NCBI GenBank assembly: GCA_963747105.1
Contig: CAVVEC010000007.1
Location: forward strand, 463,589-527,588
Length of the DNA stretch: 64,000 bases
Reading direction: 5' to 3'
Source: CAVVEC01 sp963747105
GTDB taxonomy: Bacteria; Acidobacteriota; Terriglobia; Terriglobales; Acidobacteriaceae
The notes below the pieces were generated by a model that did not search any database, had not been told where the DNA came from, and saw only the letters and a program-made list of their open reading frames with translations. Of the stretch, positions 1 to 8,625 are shown piece by piece (the stretch's first letter is position 1; each line of letters starts with the position of its first letter). Position numbers and translations under genes: made by a program.

Positions 1-70
1 TGTTCATTCTCTCTTTGCGGGCGGTGTTGAGGAAGGAATCCTGAATGTTCTGCGCCGGCTTGGTTTCCAT
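1..70 (-). CDS. hfq: RNA chaperone Hfq, N-terminal fragment cut by the window edge
   Basis: The reverse strand reads ATG at position 70, preceded by AAGGAG about six bases upstream, and gives METKPAQNIQDSFLNTARKE and then RMN before the window ends. The core N-I-Q-D-x-F-L-N-x-x-R-K-E-R matches the start of the Sm fold of Hfq, which forms a hexameric ring that binds small RNAs and mRNAs. Only 23 codons are visible, so the Sm motifs further in cannot be checked. The short charged leader before the Sm core is normal for the family. Identification rests on the diagnostic N-terminal motif and an excellent ribosome-binding site. Confidence 0.82.
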   Translation of the reverse strand, partial: METKPAQNIQDSFLNTARKERMN

Positions 71-603
71 GCCGATCTCCTTAGCTCTCTCAACGGCAAG
101 AGCTTTCTGAACTGTGACGAATCAACAATTCCTTACGCGATTGTTTTGCGCGAGGAACAGGGGGGAAACTTGTGCGCCGCAAGCGCCCATCCATTGCGCA
201 GACGCGCACAAACAACTATCGGTACAATACGGCCTTACTCCCCACTTTTCAACCTCCCGGGAGAATTGTTCCAGAATCCGAACACCTTCTTAGTTGCACT
301 TTCTTGCATCTTGCCGGGTCCCGCAGCTTGTGGTCGGGCATGGAGTGGACGGCGAAGTCTGATGGTCCCCTTGAACGCCCCTAGACCCGGCACCCATCCA
401 GTGCTCGTCGCCCCGGCTCGCCAGTTGACATAAACCCAACAAAATGCAAACATTCGTGGCACCGTACAAAAGCAGCAAAAAAATCGGACACGGATGTCGC
501 AACTTAGGTTTGCTTAACGGGCCCGAATTTCTCTGGCATTGCTGCCCTCCCTGAGCCGAGGGCGCCACGGGCTCACAACTTTAGCGTTGGCGGAGGAACT
601 TCG
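71..603. other. Divergent intergenic region between hfq and the PuuD-like gene
   Basis: About 530 bases lie between two divergently transcribed genes. The open frames here lack family-like sequence or ribosome-binding sites. The region must hold the promoters of both flanking genes. A TTGACA hexamer at 425-430 is a possible -35 box for the rightward gene, but no convincing -10 box is at the right distance. Confidence 0.4.
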
Positions 604-1332
604 ATGCACTATCTGACTGCTTTTGCAGCCTCCTGGGTGATGCCTACACACACGGGCAAGGAAGCGTTGGCGCTCATTCTGCGCTGGTTTCATTTCATCG
701 CCGGGATCACCTGGATTGGATTGCTCTACTTTTTCAATCTCGTCAATGTCCCCTTCATGAAGCAAGTGGACGCGGGCATGAAGCCGAAGGTATTTCAGTA
801 CATGACCCTGCCTGCTCTGAATTTGTTCCGCTGGAGCGCGCTGCTGACGGTATTTTTCGGCTTCTGGTACTGGGCCGAGATGTACGTCGGCCCCGATGCC
901 GACCGCATGGGCACCGGCGCTGGGAGCACGATCGGCCTGTTTCTGCTGATCTGGATTGTGGCTTGGGCGATCCTCTACTTCGTCATCTCCAAAGCGCCAA
1001 GTGGATACGTTCTTGGCGTTATCGTTACCATTGTCGTCATTGCCGCCGCTTGCTTGTTCTTGCGATATACCCCCGTAGGCCAGGACGACAACCATGTGCT
1101 CTCGATCGGGGTGGGCGGTGGCTTCGGCATCATCATGCTGTTCAATGTCTGGGGGATCATCTGGCCTAACCAGAAGAAGATTATTAACGGAACTCTGGCC
1201 GGGACTCCGCCAGCGAACGCTGCAGCCTTGGCCCGTCAGGCTTTTCTCGCATCACGAACCAATACTTTCCTCTCGGTGCCTCTCCTTTTCTTCATGGCGA
1301 CGGCGTCGCACTATGTAATCTTCGGCAGATAA
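604..1332 (+). CDS. PuuD-like (urate oxidase N-terminal) integral membrane protein
   Basis: A 242-residue polytopic membrane protein. The HFIAGITWIGLLYFF segment (about residues 30-45) is the hallmark of the Urate_ox_N / PuuD membrane domain. Further hydrophobic segments lie at about 78-97, 111-132, 140-158, 168-192 and 222-241. In PuuD proper this membrane part is fused to a cytochrome c domain and converts urate to 5-hydroxyisourate. No CxxCH heme motif is seen here, so urate oxidation cannot be assumed and a partner cytochrome would be needed. GGAGGAAC lies just before the ATG. A strong terminator follows, so the gene is probably monocistronic. Confidence 0.72.
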   Translation: MHYLTAFAASWVMPTHTGKEALALILRWFHFIAGITWIGLLYFFNLVNVPFMKQVDAGMKPKVFQYMTLPALNLFRWSALLTVFFGFWYWAEMYVGPDADRMGTGAGSTIGLFLLIWIVAWAILYFVISKAPSGYVLGVIVTIVVIAAACLFLRYTPVGQDDNHVLSIGVGGGFGIIMLFNVWGIIWPNQKKIINGTLAGTPPANAAALARQAFLASRTNTFLSVPLLFFMATASHYVIFGR

Positions 1333-1351
1333 TACATCCTTGTCCTCAACA

Positions 1352-1380
1352 CCTCGCGCCGCGGCGCGAGGTTTATTTTT
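1352..1380 (+). terminator. Rho-independent terminator after the PuuD-like gene
   Basis: A nine-base-pair GC-only stem (CCTCGCGCC / GGCGCGAGG, two-base loop) is followed directly by TTTATTTTT, twenty bases after the stop codon of the upstream gene. Confidence 0.85.
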
Positions 1381-1399
1381 GCTTGTGTCAGAATAGGAC

Positions 1400-1753
1400 G
1401 TGGACCGCGACGGCTTTCTTCATGGAATCGGCCTGTTCAACCGTGCCGAGTTTTTCGACGCACACGAGGTTCTGGAAGACGTCTGGCGAGCGGCAACTGG
1501 GGAAGAAAAGAAATTTCTCCAGGGACTGATCCAGGTTGCCGTGGCATTCCACCACCATTCCACCGGCAATAAAGTGGGGGCATGCTCTTTGCTCCGGCGC
1601 TCGGCGGGGAATCTGGCCGGTTATCCAGAGAATTTCGGCGGCATACAGTTGGCATCGCTGCTGAAATCGCTCGCCCAGTGGCGCGACGCTCTGGACAACG
1701 GCTCCGCGCTGCCGGCATTGCCTCGCATAGAGACGCTTGAAAAGAGACACTAA
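1400..1753 (+). CDS. DUF309 domain protein
   Basis: A 117-residue protein starting at GTG. The central pattern E-F-F-D-A-H-E-V-L-E-D-V-W followed by F-L-Q-G-L-I-Q-V-A-V-A-F-H-H is the diagnostic signature of DUF309, a small all-alpha family of unknown biochemical function with conserved His and Glu that could bind metal. Length is typical. No ATG fits the conserved N-terminus, so the GTG start is accepted. The next gene is 290 bases away, so no operon is implied. Confidence 0.78.
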   Translation: MDRDGFLHGIGLFNRAEFFDAHEVLEDVWRAATGEEKKFLQGLIQVAVAFHHHSTGNKVGACSLLRRSAGNLAGYPENFGGIQLASLLKSLAQWRDALDNGSALPALPRIETLEKRH

Positions 1754-1780
1754 CTGCAAAGTTCGGTAGTGACCTAATTA

Positions 1781-1849
1781 ACCACAAGAGGCACTAAGGA
1801 AAATGCAGGGATTCATACCCTTTGTGTGACTTCGTGTCCTTTGTGGTTG
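1781..1849. repeat. Palindromic repeat of the AACCACAA...TTGTGGTT type, copy 1
   Basis: Imperfect inverted repeat with arms reading roughly AACCACAAGAGGCACTAAGG and the complement of CTTCGTGTCCTTTGTGGTT around a short centre. A close relative lies at 6451-6524. It sits in a non-coding gap that also holds CTCCGCGCTCTCCGCG-type and AGCTGATAGC-type simple repeats (1935-2030). Confidence 0.65.
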
Positions 1850-2045
1850 ATGAACGATTCTACTCAAGGTTCGCCAAAGTGGCGCGCAGGACCCGAAGAT
1901 CTTGCGATCGCCCCATCGCTTTCTTTGCGGTCTTGTTCTCCGCGCTCTCCGCGAATCCTTCGCGTACTTTGCGGTTACAGGCTTTGCTGAAAGCTGAGTG
2001 CTGATAGCCGATAGCTGACGGCTGAGTGTTAGAATCGCTACTTCG

Positions 2046-3233
2046 GTGACCCAGTCTTTCACTGCAAAACCGCGCACTTCGGCGAAGACCTTCGACGCCG
2101 TGCCCCTGCTTGACCTGCACCGCCAGTACAGCCAGATTCGCGGGGAAGTGCTGGCGGCCGTCGAACGAGTGTGCTCCTCGCAGCAGTTTGTTTTAGGCGC
2201 GGAAGTGGAAGCGCTGGAGCGTGAAATCTCCGCTTTCACCGGGGCCGCGGCAGCAGTGGGCTGCTCTTCGGGCACGGATGCTCTTTGGCTGGCGTTGCTC
2301 GCTGCGGGCGTTCAACCGGGCGACGCGGTGCTCACAACTGCATTCAGCTTTTTCGCTTCTGCCAGCGCCATCGCCCGCGCTGGTGCCAGGCCCATATTCG
2401 TCGACGTCGATCCGCAAACCCTGAACCTTGAGCTGTCGCAGGTGGAAGCAAAGCTGCAAAACGGCGGATCCTACAAAGTCCGCGCCCTGCTGCCGGTTCA
2501 CCTTTACGGCCAATGCGCGGACATGGACGCCCTGCAGCGCGTCGCGGATGAATTCCAGTTGCCCATCATTGAAGACGCGGCGCAAGCCATCGGAGCCAAA
2601 TGGCGGAACCGGAGTGCAGGGTCACTCGGCGCGGCCGCCGCATTCAGTTTCTATCCCACGAAGAATCTCAGCGCTTACGGCGATGCGGGCCTGGTGACGG
2701 CGCGCGATGCTGACGCCGCCGAACACATGCGGCGCCTGCGCAATCACGGCATGCCGCGACGCTATCATCATGAAGAACTGGGCTGGAATTGCCGCATGGA
2801 CGCTATTCAGGCCGCCATCCTGCGAGTGAAGCTCCCGCACATCGAAAAGTGGAATCAACAGCGCCGGGAGCGCGCCGCGGCCTATGACCGGCTGTTTAGC
2901 AATTCTGGACTGTTCTCGGCGAGAGGCGACGGGCCCATCCGGCTGCTGCAGACTTCTCCATACGCATTTCACGTGTTTCATCAGTACGTGATCCGGGCCA
3001 ATCGCCGCGACGAACTACGCCAGTTTCTCAGCGACCGCAAGATTGGAACTGAGATTTACTATCCGGTGCCGCTGCATCTGCAACCCTGCTTTGCTTACTT
3101 GGGTTATAGCCCAGGAGATCTGCCAGAATCAGAACGCGCCGCGCGCGAAGTGCTGGCGCTGCCCATGTTCCCCGAACTGACCGAGGACGAGCAGAAGTGG
3201 GTAGTGGAGAGTATTGCGGAGTTTTACTCGTAG
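2046..3233 (+). CDS. DegT/DnrJ/EryC1/StrS-family PLP aminotransferase
   Basis: A 395-residue fold-type I PLP enzyme of the sugar aminotransferase class, which transaminates nucleotide-linked keto-sugars for surface polysaccharides. Visible landmarks are the N-terminal V-P-L-L-D-L-x-R-Q-Y motif, the cofactor loop G-C-S-S-G-T-D-A-L, the E-D-A-A-Q-A-I-G-A block, and F-Y-P-T-K-N-L with the PLP-binding lysine at about residue 206. The C-terminal H-L-Q-P-C-F motif is also present. The start is a GTG at 2046; a start further in would remove part of the conserved N-terminus only if placed beyond residue 15. No other sugar-biosynthesis gene is adjacent, so the substrate is unknown. Confidence 0.88.
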   Translation: MTQSFTAKPRTSAKTFDAVPLLDLHRQYSQIRGEVLAAVERVCSSQQFVLGAEVEALEREISAFTGAAAAVGCSSGTDALWLALLAAGVQPGDAVLTTAFSFFASASAIARAGARPIFVDVDPQTLNLELSQVEAKLQNGGSYKVRALLPVHLYGQCADMDALQRVADEFQLPIIEDAAQAIGAKWRNRSAGSLGAAAAFSFYPTKNLSAYGDAGLVTARDADAAEHMRRLRNHGMPRRYHHEELGWNCRMDAIQAAILRVKLPHIEKWNQQRRERAAAYDRLFSNSGLFSARGDGPIRLLQTSPYAFHVFHQYVIRANRRDELRQFLSDRKIGTEIYYPVPLHLQPCFAYLGYSPGDLPESERAAREVLALPMFPELTEDEQKWVVESIAEFYS

Positions 3234-3267
3234 GCGGTGGTCGTTGGTACGCCCAGCGTGCTCCAAG

Positions 3268-4056
3268 TCATCGCGACCAGGTGAGCCCGCGGCCAAGTAC
3301 GAAGATAAACAACAGGCTGGCGACGGCGCCCGCAGCGATCCACGCAGCGCTACGACCGATGGGCCCAACTTGGTCCTCTTGGCTCATGCTCCATCGGCGC
3401 ATCATGCCAGGCAGGCTCAGCAGGCCGGCATTTGCGCCTAAAGTAGATGGCAACGCCGACACTATAACATAAAACAGTCCTAAGGGATTTAACAAACCTC
3501 CCAGCCCGGCCAGAATCCCGTCCGTGAAGTACGGAGTCCAGCACAGCCCACGCAGCCGTGAATTTTCCTCCTTCGCTCGAAACGGCTTCAGTTTGGCGCC
3601 TACCACCAGCATGGATGCATAGTACGAAGCCGCGCCCAGCACAACCAGCCCAAGTTGCCACGCCCAGTGCGGCTGCAGGCCCCGGATCACCGCCGCCCAG
3701 TCGCCAAAATTGGTGACGCCAGAAAAGAGAAAATAACCGGTGCCGGTAAAAAGATTGCCTGCCATCGCCAGCACCAGGAAGTAGCGAGTGGCCGGTTTAC
3801 AGTGCTGCGGTCTGAGCAGGAGGAAGATCGCCCCGAAAAGAAGATTCACGATCGTGCCGTTCGCCGAAATCCAGCGCGTATCAAGATCGCTCTGCAGCGC
3901 AACCGTGCTCATGGTCACGCGATGCGCTCCGCTCAGCCACGCGGTCACACCGTGGCCCAGGCCTTCATGCAGAACATCCTGGAGCATACAGGCCAGCGCG
4001 GAGATGGCAATCATCGTGAAGCGATCGTCTTTGGCGGAAACCACGCTGACGGGCAT
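3268..4056 (-). CDS. Polytopic membrane protein with an HEGLGH motif
   Basis: A 262-residue membrane protein. Near its N-terminus, in the first hydrophobic segment, it carries H-E-G-L-G-H (His30, Glu31, His35), reminiscent of the HExxH zinc site of M50 site-2-type proteases but with one extra residue between the histidines. About six hydrophobic segments follow, including one with A-G-N-L-F-T-G-T-G-Y-F-L-F and a C-terminal one ending L-L-F-I-F-V-L-G-R-G. It could be a divergent M50-like protease or a non-catalytic relative. It is convergent with the aminotransferase gene and has no obvious operon partner. Confidence 0.6.
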   Translation of the reverse strand: MPVSVVSAKDDRFTMIAISALACMLQDVLHEGLGHGVTAWLSGAHRVTMSTVALQSDLDTRWISANGTIVNLLFGAIFLLLRPQHCKPATRYFLVLAMAGNLFTGTGYFLFSGVTNFGDWAAVIRGLQPHWAWQLGLVVLGAASYYASMLVVGAKLKPFRAKEENSRLRGLCWTPYFTDGILAGLGGLLNPLGLFYVIVSALPSTLGANAGLLSLPGMMRRWSMSQEDQVGPIGRSAAWIAAGAVASLLFIFVLGRGLTWSR

Positions 4057-4098
4057 GGGTTATCTTATAGCGGCGATTATTGGAAAAGGAAATAGAGT

Positions 4099-5130
4099 CT
4101 ATGGATGGCGCGTCTTTTTCTTCGGCGTGGAGGCTTCCTTTGCTTCCCCCGGCGCCAGCACCCGACGCACGATCGGAGTGTTCAGCTTGTATTTGCGCTC
4201 GGTCACGTTGCCGTCATCATCTCTTACCCGCAGCACAAATACCGGCAGCATGCCTTCCTTATCAAAATCCTCCTGAGAAACGGTGACCGGCAGCACTCCA
4301 TTCAAGTTCCGTTCGCGGTAGGCGGTTTCATAGCGATGCTTTTTCACGTTCCAGGTGAACACGCGGAACTGGTTGTAGTCGAACGGTAAGCCGTCTTTGG
4401 GCTCGGTGAGCAACACAAGATACTGCGCAACTTTCTTGTCTCCATCGTTTACTTCATTCAGCACGAAAAACGCCACGATGCGCTGCCCTTCCGCATATTG
4501 TGCGATTTCGAGAGGGGCGTCGAGATCCACCATGCGCGCCAGCACCCATCCCACGTGTCCATCAGGATCGCGGACGAGCCACCAGTCCTCCAGGATGGGA
4601 GTCACCGGCCTGGATGACTGGCTCTGGTCGCTGACATGCGTGGGAATCGCACCGGGCAAACTCTTTTCCGCGGTGTCACGTTTCAGAATAAAAACTTTCG
4701 CTCCCTGGTTGAGCTGATAAAGATGTTCAGTTTCGCGTCCGGGCTCGAGGTGGAGATTCGTATCATTGCGTGTGGTGCCTGGGGCTTGTAGCGGAAGATC
4801 TTTCGACTGCTGCGCCAGCTTCTGAAATCCGTCGTACACCTGCTGCGTGACCAGATAACGCTGCTCCAGCCAGCCTTCGGCGCCGGCTGCGGTTCGCACC
4901 CGGGCAAAGCGGCGGTCGCGCCCCAGTATCTGGACACGATCTCCGTTTTTCACCACACCTGTTTTGTTATAGACGGCAGCGACACGGTCTCGCAGCACGG
5001 CCTGCGCCGCGGAAACGTAGGCGATCTCCTGCACCTTGCCTCGGCCGCGGCAGCCGACGGATAAAAAAACCGCCATCAGCGCCAGCATCAGCCCGGACAG
5101 GAATCGCCGACCGAGTTTCACGGGGAGCAC
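4099..5130 (-). CDS. Lipoprotein with two bacterial SH3-like domains
   Basis: A 343-residue protein with a type II signal peptide: a basic start, a hydrophobic stretch and the lipobox L-S-V-G-C near residue 27. Two SH3b-like segments follow. The first (about 38-95) has V-V-K-N-G-D-R-V-Q-I-L-G-R and E-G-W-L-E-Q-R-Y. The second (about 120-205) has N-L-H-L-E-P-G-R and W-W-L-V-R-D-P-D-G-H-V-G-W-V. Such domains usually bind cell-wall peptides or mediate envelope assembly. The C-terminal 140 residues are rich in charged beta-strand-like sequence and end in a lysine-rich tail. The exact role is unknown. Confidence 0.68.
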   Translation of the reverse strand: MLPVKLGRRFLSGLMLALMAVFLSVGCRGRGKVQEIAYVSAAQAVLRDRVAAVYNKTGVVKNGDRVQILGRDRRFARVRTAAGAEGWLEQRYLVTQQVYDGFQKLAQQSKDLPLQAPGTTRNDTNLHLEPGRETEHLYQLNQGAKVFILKRDTAEKSLPGAIPTHVSDQSQSSRPVTPILEDWWLVRDPDGHVGWVLARMVDLDAPLEIAQYAEGQRIVAFFVLNEVNDGDKKVAQYLVLLTEPKDGLPFDYNQFRVFTWNVKKHRYETAYRERNLNGVLPVTVSQEDFDKEGMLPVFVLRVRDDDGNVTERKYKLNTPIVRRVLAPGEAKEASTPKKKTRHP

Positions 5131-5250
5131 AACCCAATATAGCGCAGGGTCGGGTCAAAAAGCTTAAGTCGCATCGGACGAGTGAGATTCGGCGAGGAGG
5201 CTTCGCCGTATCCTTTTATTCGTATGCCTGGAACCCCAAGACATACCCCA

Positions 5251-6318
5251 CTAGAAGCTGGCCTGCTTTTGCTCCATTTCCAGCAAGGCCTTCTTGCGGT
5301 CCATGCCCCAGCGATAGCCTCCCATGTCTCCGCTCTTCCGGACCACACGATGGCAAGGGATGGCGACGGCAACCGGGTTGGTTGCACAGGCTCGGGCCAC
5401 GGCTCGTGTTGCTGTAGGCTGTCCAATGGCCTTTGCCACCGCGGCATAGGAACGAGTAGAGCCAAACGGGATGGACTGAAGATGCGACCACACCCGACGC
5501 TGAAAGGCGGTCGCCTGAATGTCAAGAGGAATCGCGGAATTCAGGCTCTGGCCGCGCATCTGGCGGAGCAAGTCTTCCTTCCAGGCCTGCATGGCATCGT
5601 CATCGCGACGCCGGATCGCAAAAGGAAACTCATGTTTCAGTCCTTGCTCCAGTTCGTCATCCGAGTCGGCGAATTGAATCGCGCAAATTCCCTTGTCGGT
5701 CGCCGCAACCAACATGCGGCCCAGAGGAGAGTCGGTGCAGGTGTAGCGAATGGGCGCGGCAATCGCTCCCCGGCGGTACTTGTCCGGAGTCATGCCGAGC
5801 TGGGAGGCGGTACGCTCGTACAATCGGCTGCTGGAGCTGTAGCCCGCGTCGTACAGGGCGCGAGTCACCGAATGCCCGGCGCGCAGGTTGTTCTTAAGCT
5901 GGTTCATGCGGCAGGAATCGGCATAGGCGCGCGGCGAAATGCCCAAAACCGCCTTGAACTTGCGCTGCAGATGGAACGGGCTCTGGCGAAATTCAGAACC
6001 CAGTCGTGCCAGCGTAAGCGGTTCATCCAGGTGCTGCTCGATGTAGCGGCACACCGCTCGTACCATTTCCGTCTGGCCCTTGCCTCCGGCCGACTTGGGC
6101 CGGCAGCGCAAGCAGGCACGATAACCGGCTCTTTCCGCCTCATCGGGTCTGTGGAAAAAGGAGACGTTGGTGCGACGGGGACGCTTGGACGGGCAGGAAG
6201 GCCGGCAATACACGCCAGTTGAGGACACCGCGAACACAAACTTTCCATCCTCGCTGGCATCTCGCGCCAGGACTGCCTGCCAGCGGGTCTCGTCGTGGCT
6301 TTGGTTGGTTCGGGCCAT
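5251..6318 (-). CDS. ada: Ada: methyl-phosphotriester sensor, AraC regulator and O6-methylguanine-DNA methyltransferase
   Basis: Repairs methylated DNA and activates the adaptive response. The N-terminal zinc domain has cysteines at 38, 42, 69 and 72 (V-Y-C-R-P-S-C and A-C-L-R-C), an AraC-type HTH lies at about 95-180, and the methyltransferase domain carries the acceptor cysteine in I-P-C-H-R-V-V at about 322. Starting at the internal ATG at 6318 reproduces E. coli Ada cysteine numbering exactly and places GGAAG eight bases before it. The upstream ATG at 6360 has no ribosome-binding site. Predicted length is 355 residues. All catalytic residues are present, so this should be functional. Confidence 0.93.
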   Translation of the reverse strand: MARTNQSHDETRWQAVLARDASEDGKFVFAVSSTGVYCRPSCPSKRPRRTNVSFFHRPDEAERAGYRACLRCRPKSAGGKGQTEMVRAVCRYIEQHLDEPLTLARLGSEFRQSPFHLQRKFKAVLGISPRAYADSCRMNQLKNNLRAGHSVTRALYDAGYSSSSRLYERTASQLGMTPDKYRRGAIAAPIRYTCTDSPLGRMLVAATDKGICAIQFADSDDELEQGLKHEFPFAIRRRDDDAMQAWKEDLLRQMRGQSLNSAIPLDIQATAFQRRVWSHLQSIPFGSTRSYAAVAKAIGQPTATRAVARACATNPVAVAIPCHRVVRKSGDMGGYRWGMDRKKALLEMEQKQASF

Positions 6319-6450
6319 CTCCGTAGCTTCCGTCAAGTTGAGTATCGCATTGGCTGTCATAATGTGAAAAGCTTAGGACAGCCCTCAAAGACGGACCATC
6401 CGGTTCTTGCGGTCAAAGCAAGTTTTCTTAACAGTGCTGTAAATTCAATA

Positions 6451-6524
6451 AACCACCAAGGACACGAAGTTACACGAAGGGGCTAGACGGATTCCTTTGT
6501 GTTACTTCGTGGCCTTTGTGGTTA
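6451..6524. repeat. Palindromic repeat of the AACCACAA...TTGTGGTT type, copy 2
   Basis: The left arm AACCACCAAGGACACGAAGT and the right arm (complement of ACTTCGTGGCCTTTGTGGTT) are nearly perfect inverted copies around a short loop. Same family as 1781-1849. It fills most of the gap between ada and the next gene. Confidence 0.8.
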
Positions 6525-6556
6525 AACTAGTTTCCGGTTCTCGGTTCTCAGACTAG

Positions 6557-7183
6557 ATGATCAACGACGCTGCCGAGATCGTAGCCAATTACATTATTGA
6601 CGATGCGGCTCCTCTCGCCGCGGAATGGAACAGAGCCAACCCAATCTCTTTCTGCTCAGACTGGCAGGGAAAAAACCCGGATGCCGCTCGGGACACCGAA
6701 GTCCGCGCCTTATGGTCACGACTAGCGCTCTATTTGCGATTCGAGTGCCGCTATCGGGAGCTGCACACGTTCCAAGACAGCGCTCCGAACGGCCGCCGCG
6801 ATCATTTATGGGATCGTGATGTGGCGGAAGCGTTTCTGCAACCCGATCCCTCCCAGGAAGGGTTCTACAAGGAATTTGAAATCAGTCCCAACGGGATGTG
6901 GATTGACCTCGACATCTTTCCCGGCGGCCGGGCTGATTTGAAGAGCGGTTTGCAGCGATCAGTTGTGCTGAACGAAGGAGCACACACTTGGATCGCCGAG
7001 TTGGCCATCCCCATAAAATCTCTGACTGCACACTTCGATCCCGCTGCCGTCTGGCGGGCCAATTTCTATCGAGTCGAAGGGAAGAAAGAGCCGCGGGCTT
7101 ATCTGGCATGGCAGCCGACAAACACGCCACAACCAAATTTTCATGTTCCGAGCGCGTTCGGGAGATTGCGATTTGTGGCTTAA
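6557..7183 (+). CDS. Carbohydrate-binding family 9-like protein
   Basis: A 208-residue single-domain protein without signal peptide. The order of strands and motifs fits the CBM9-like / DOMON-type fold: a beta-strand with L-A-L-Y-L-R-F-E-C, the motif L-W-D-R-D-V-A-E-A-F-L-Q-P-D (about 88-101), F-E-I-S-P-N-G-M-W-I-D-L-D-I, A-E-L-A-I-P-I-K-S-L and W-R-A-N-F-Y-R-V-E-G. In Acidobacteriota and Bacteroidetes such stand-alone proteins are common and their ligand is usually unknown. Its stop codon overlaps the stop of the convergent downstream gene (shared TTAA). Confidence 0.75.
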   Translation: MINDAAEIVANYIIDDAAPLAAEWNRANPISFCSDWQGKNPDAARDTEVRALWSRLALYLRFECRYRELHTFQDSAPNGRRDHLWDRDVAEAFLQPDPSQEGFYKEFEISPNGMWIDLDIFPGGRADLKSGLQRSVVLNEGAHTWIAELAIPIKSLTAHFDPAAVWRANFYRVEGKKEPRAYLAWQPTNTPQPNFHVPSAFGRLRFVA

Positions 7184-7827
7184 TCCGTCAGAGGCTGCAG
7201 CAACCCGAAGATGGGTGTAACCCCGGAGCGTTTGCGTAACTCCGCCAGCAGTGCGTGTGCGGCGTTCTGGTAGGTCTTGCTGGAGTCAGTCGGATCCGCC
7301 CAGACCGCGTCATAAACGATCTGCGCTGCTTCCTTTAGATCCATGTGCAGCGCGGCTTCCAACACATCCACGCGCTCCTGCAGGCGGTCGTAACAAGCCT
7401 GGCACACGACAGCCGGTTCCGGGCTACCCTGGTGGTTTTCGTGCTTAATGCAGTGCAGATTCGCAGTCGGGTTGATCTGCGCCTGCGAGGCGAACACCTG
7501 CGCTTTGAACTCTCGCAAGAAACGCTCGCGTTCCTCTTCGAGCGCGATCGGATCCGGCAGCTCTTCGACTGTGGATACATTGGAAGGTGAAGCTGCCAGA
7601 GGAGAAACGCGCTCTGCAGCCTTACAGACCGGACATGCCTTTAGATCGGCGGCGTAATAAGTCTTACACTTGGCGCAGGGGAGGCCGTAGCCCGCCGGCT
7701 TGGTGATCGGTTGCCCTGAACTTGGCCGGACCGTGTGCTCGCTGGCGTGGGCGTCACTCACTTGTGGGAGGACCGCGCGAGCGGCCTGTTTTTCATTCCC
7801 CACAGACGGAGATGATGTCGAATTCAT
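7180..7827 (-). CDS. Zinc-ribbon hypothetical protein
   Basis: About 215 residues when started at the internal ATG at 7827, which has GGGAG about seven bases upstream; the longer reading has no such site. Two cysteine clusters are visible: C-A-K-C ... C-P-V-C (about residues 49-67) and C-I-K-H ... C-Q-A-C further on, both suited to zinc binding. Between and after them is a long charged helix (E-E-E-R-E-R-F-L-R-E-F) and a helical C-terminus. No family name is recognised. It could be a cytoplasmic regulator or scaffold. Convergent with the CBM9-like gene, with overlapping stop codons. Confidence 0.55.
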   Translation of the reverse strand: MNSTSSPSVGNEKQAARAVLPQVSDAHASEHTVRPSSGQPITKPAGYGLPCAKCKTYYAADLKACPVCKAAERVSPLAASPSNVSTVEELPDPIALEEERERFLREFKAQVFASQAQINPTANLHCIKHENHQGSPEPAVVCQACYDRLQERVDVLEAALHMDLKEAAQIVYDAVWADPTDSSKTYQNAAHALLAELRKRSGVTPIFGLLQPLTD

Positions 7828-8168
7828 AAATGCGCTCCCGGTGAATCTGTGATGGAGAACCCTGAGCCTCAAGTCATTCTAGGACCAGCAGTCTCGCCTG
7901 CCGACAGCACGAAGGTTCATGCCCACAACGTCGAACTGATGGACAAAGCAGTTATCCGGCCAAAAACAAGCACTTTACAATGAGGGAGTTACAAGAGAGA
8001 ACCCGTCTTTCTCCGCGACATTGCTCAAGCGTTTGTTCAAAGTGAGACGCAAACCGTCCACGCCTGTCCGTGTTCGTTGACCGGAATGCAATCTCATTCT
8101 GCGGTTGACGGAATAATGGGGCTCCAGTAAGGTTAAAAACGAGTAGTTGTGTTGAGATGGAGGTTCTT

Positions 8169-8381
8169 ATGTTAGACGGCCTTTTTCAGCCCATGCATCT
8201 TCTGGTGATCTTCTTCATTGCTCTGCTCGTGTTCGGTCCCAAGAAACTGCCGGAACTGGGTAAGGGCATCGGCGAAGGTATTCGCGCTCTGAAGGAGGGC
8301 ATGAAGGAAGGCACCTCTGACCAAGCCAAGACTACAGAAACAAAGACCACCGAAGTGAAGAATCCTGAAGTGAAGAGCTAG
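8169..8381 (+). CDS. tatA: Twin-arginine translocase subunit TatA/TatE
   Basis: A 70-residue protein with one N-terminal transmembrane helix (H-L-L-V-I-F-F-I-A-L-L-V-F) followed by the hallmark F-G-P-K-K-L-P-E-L-G-K-G-I-G-E-G and a charged amphipathic helix and tail. TatA oligomerises to form the passage for folded proteins in the Tat system. The start at 8169 is preferred over the upstream in-frame ATG at 8157 because GGAGG sits five bases before it. No tatC is adjacent, as is common in this phylum. The tail is rich in K-T-T-E repeats. Confidence 0.9.
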   Translation: MLDGLFQPMHLLVIFFIALLVFGPKKLPELGKGIGEGIRALKEGMKEGTSDQAKTTETKTTEVKNPEVKS

Positions 8382-8625
8382 TCTGGCCAGCCATTCGGCA
8401 GATTGAGTCTGCTGCCGCATCATATCTTCTTCTTGAAATAGTGCGCCCATCAATCGTCTGAGCTTCAATTAGATTTTCTGGCTTTTGAAAGCGAATCCCG
8501 TTGCATCGCTTGGGCGGTGGCGGAATTTTTGTATCTCAGGTAAGTTGATCGTTCCAAGAATAGTGTCGCCTCAGCCGAGCCCAGGAAGAAGAGCGAACTG
8601 ATTCGGATCATAACGGAGGAATGCT

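Noticed and set aside
514..1095. 193-residue minus-strand open frame
   Set aside because: It is the antisense reading of the PuuD-like gene, which has a ribosome-binding site and family motifs.
5182..6222. 346-residue plus-strand open frame
   Set aside because: Antisense of ada; low-complexity composition and no family-like sequence.
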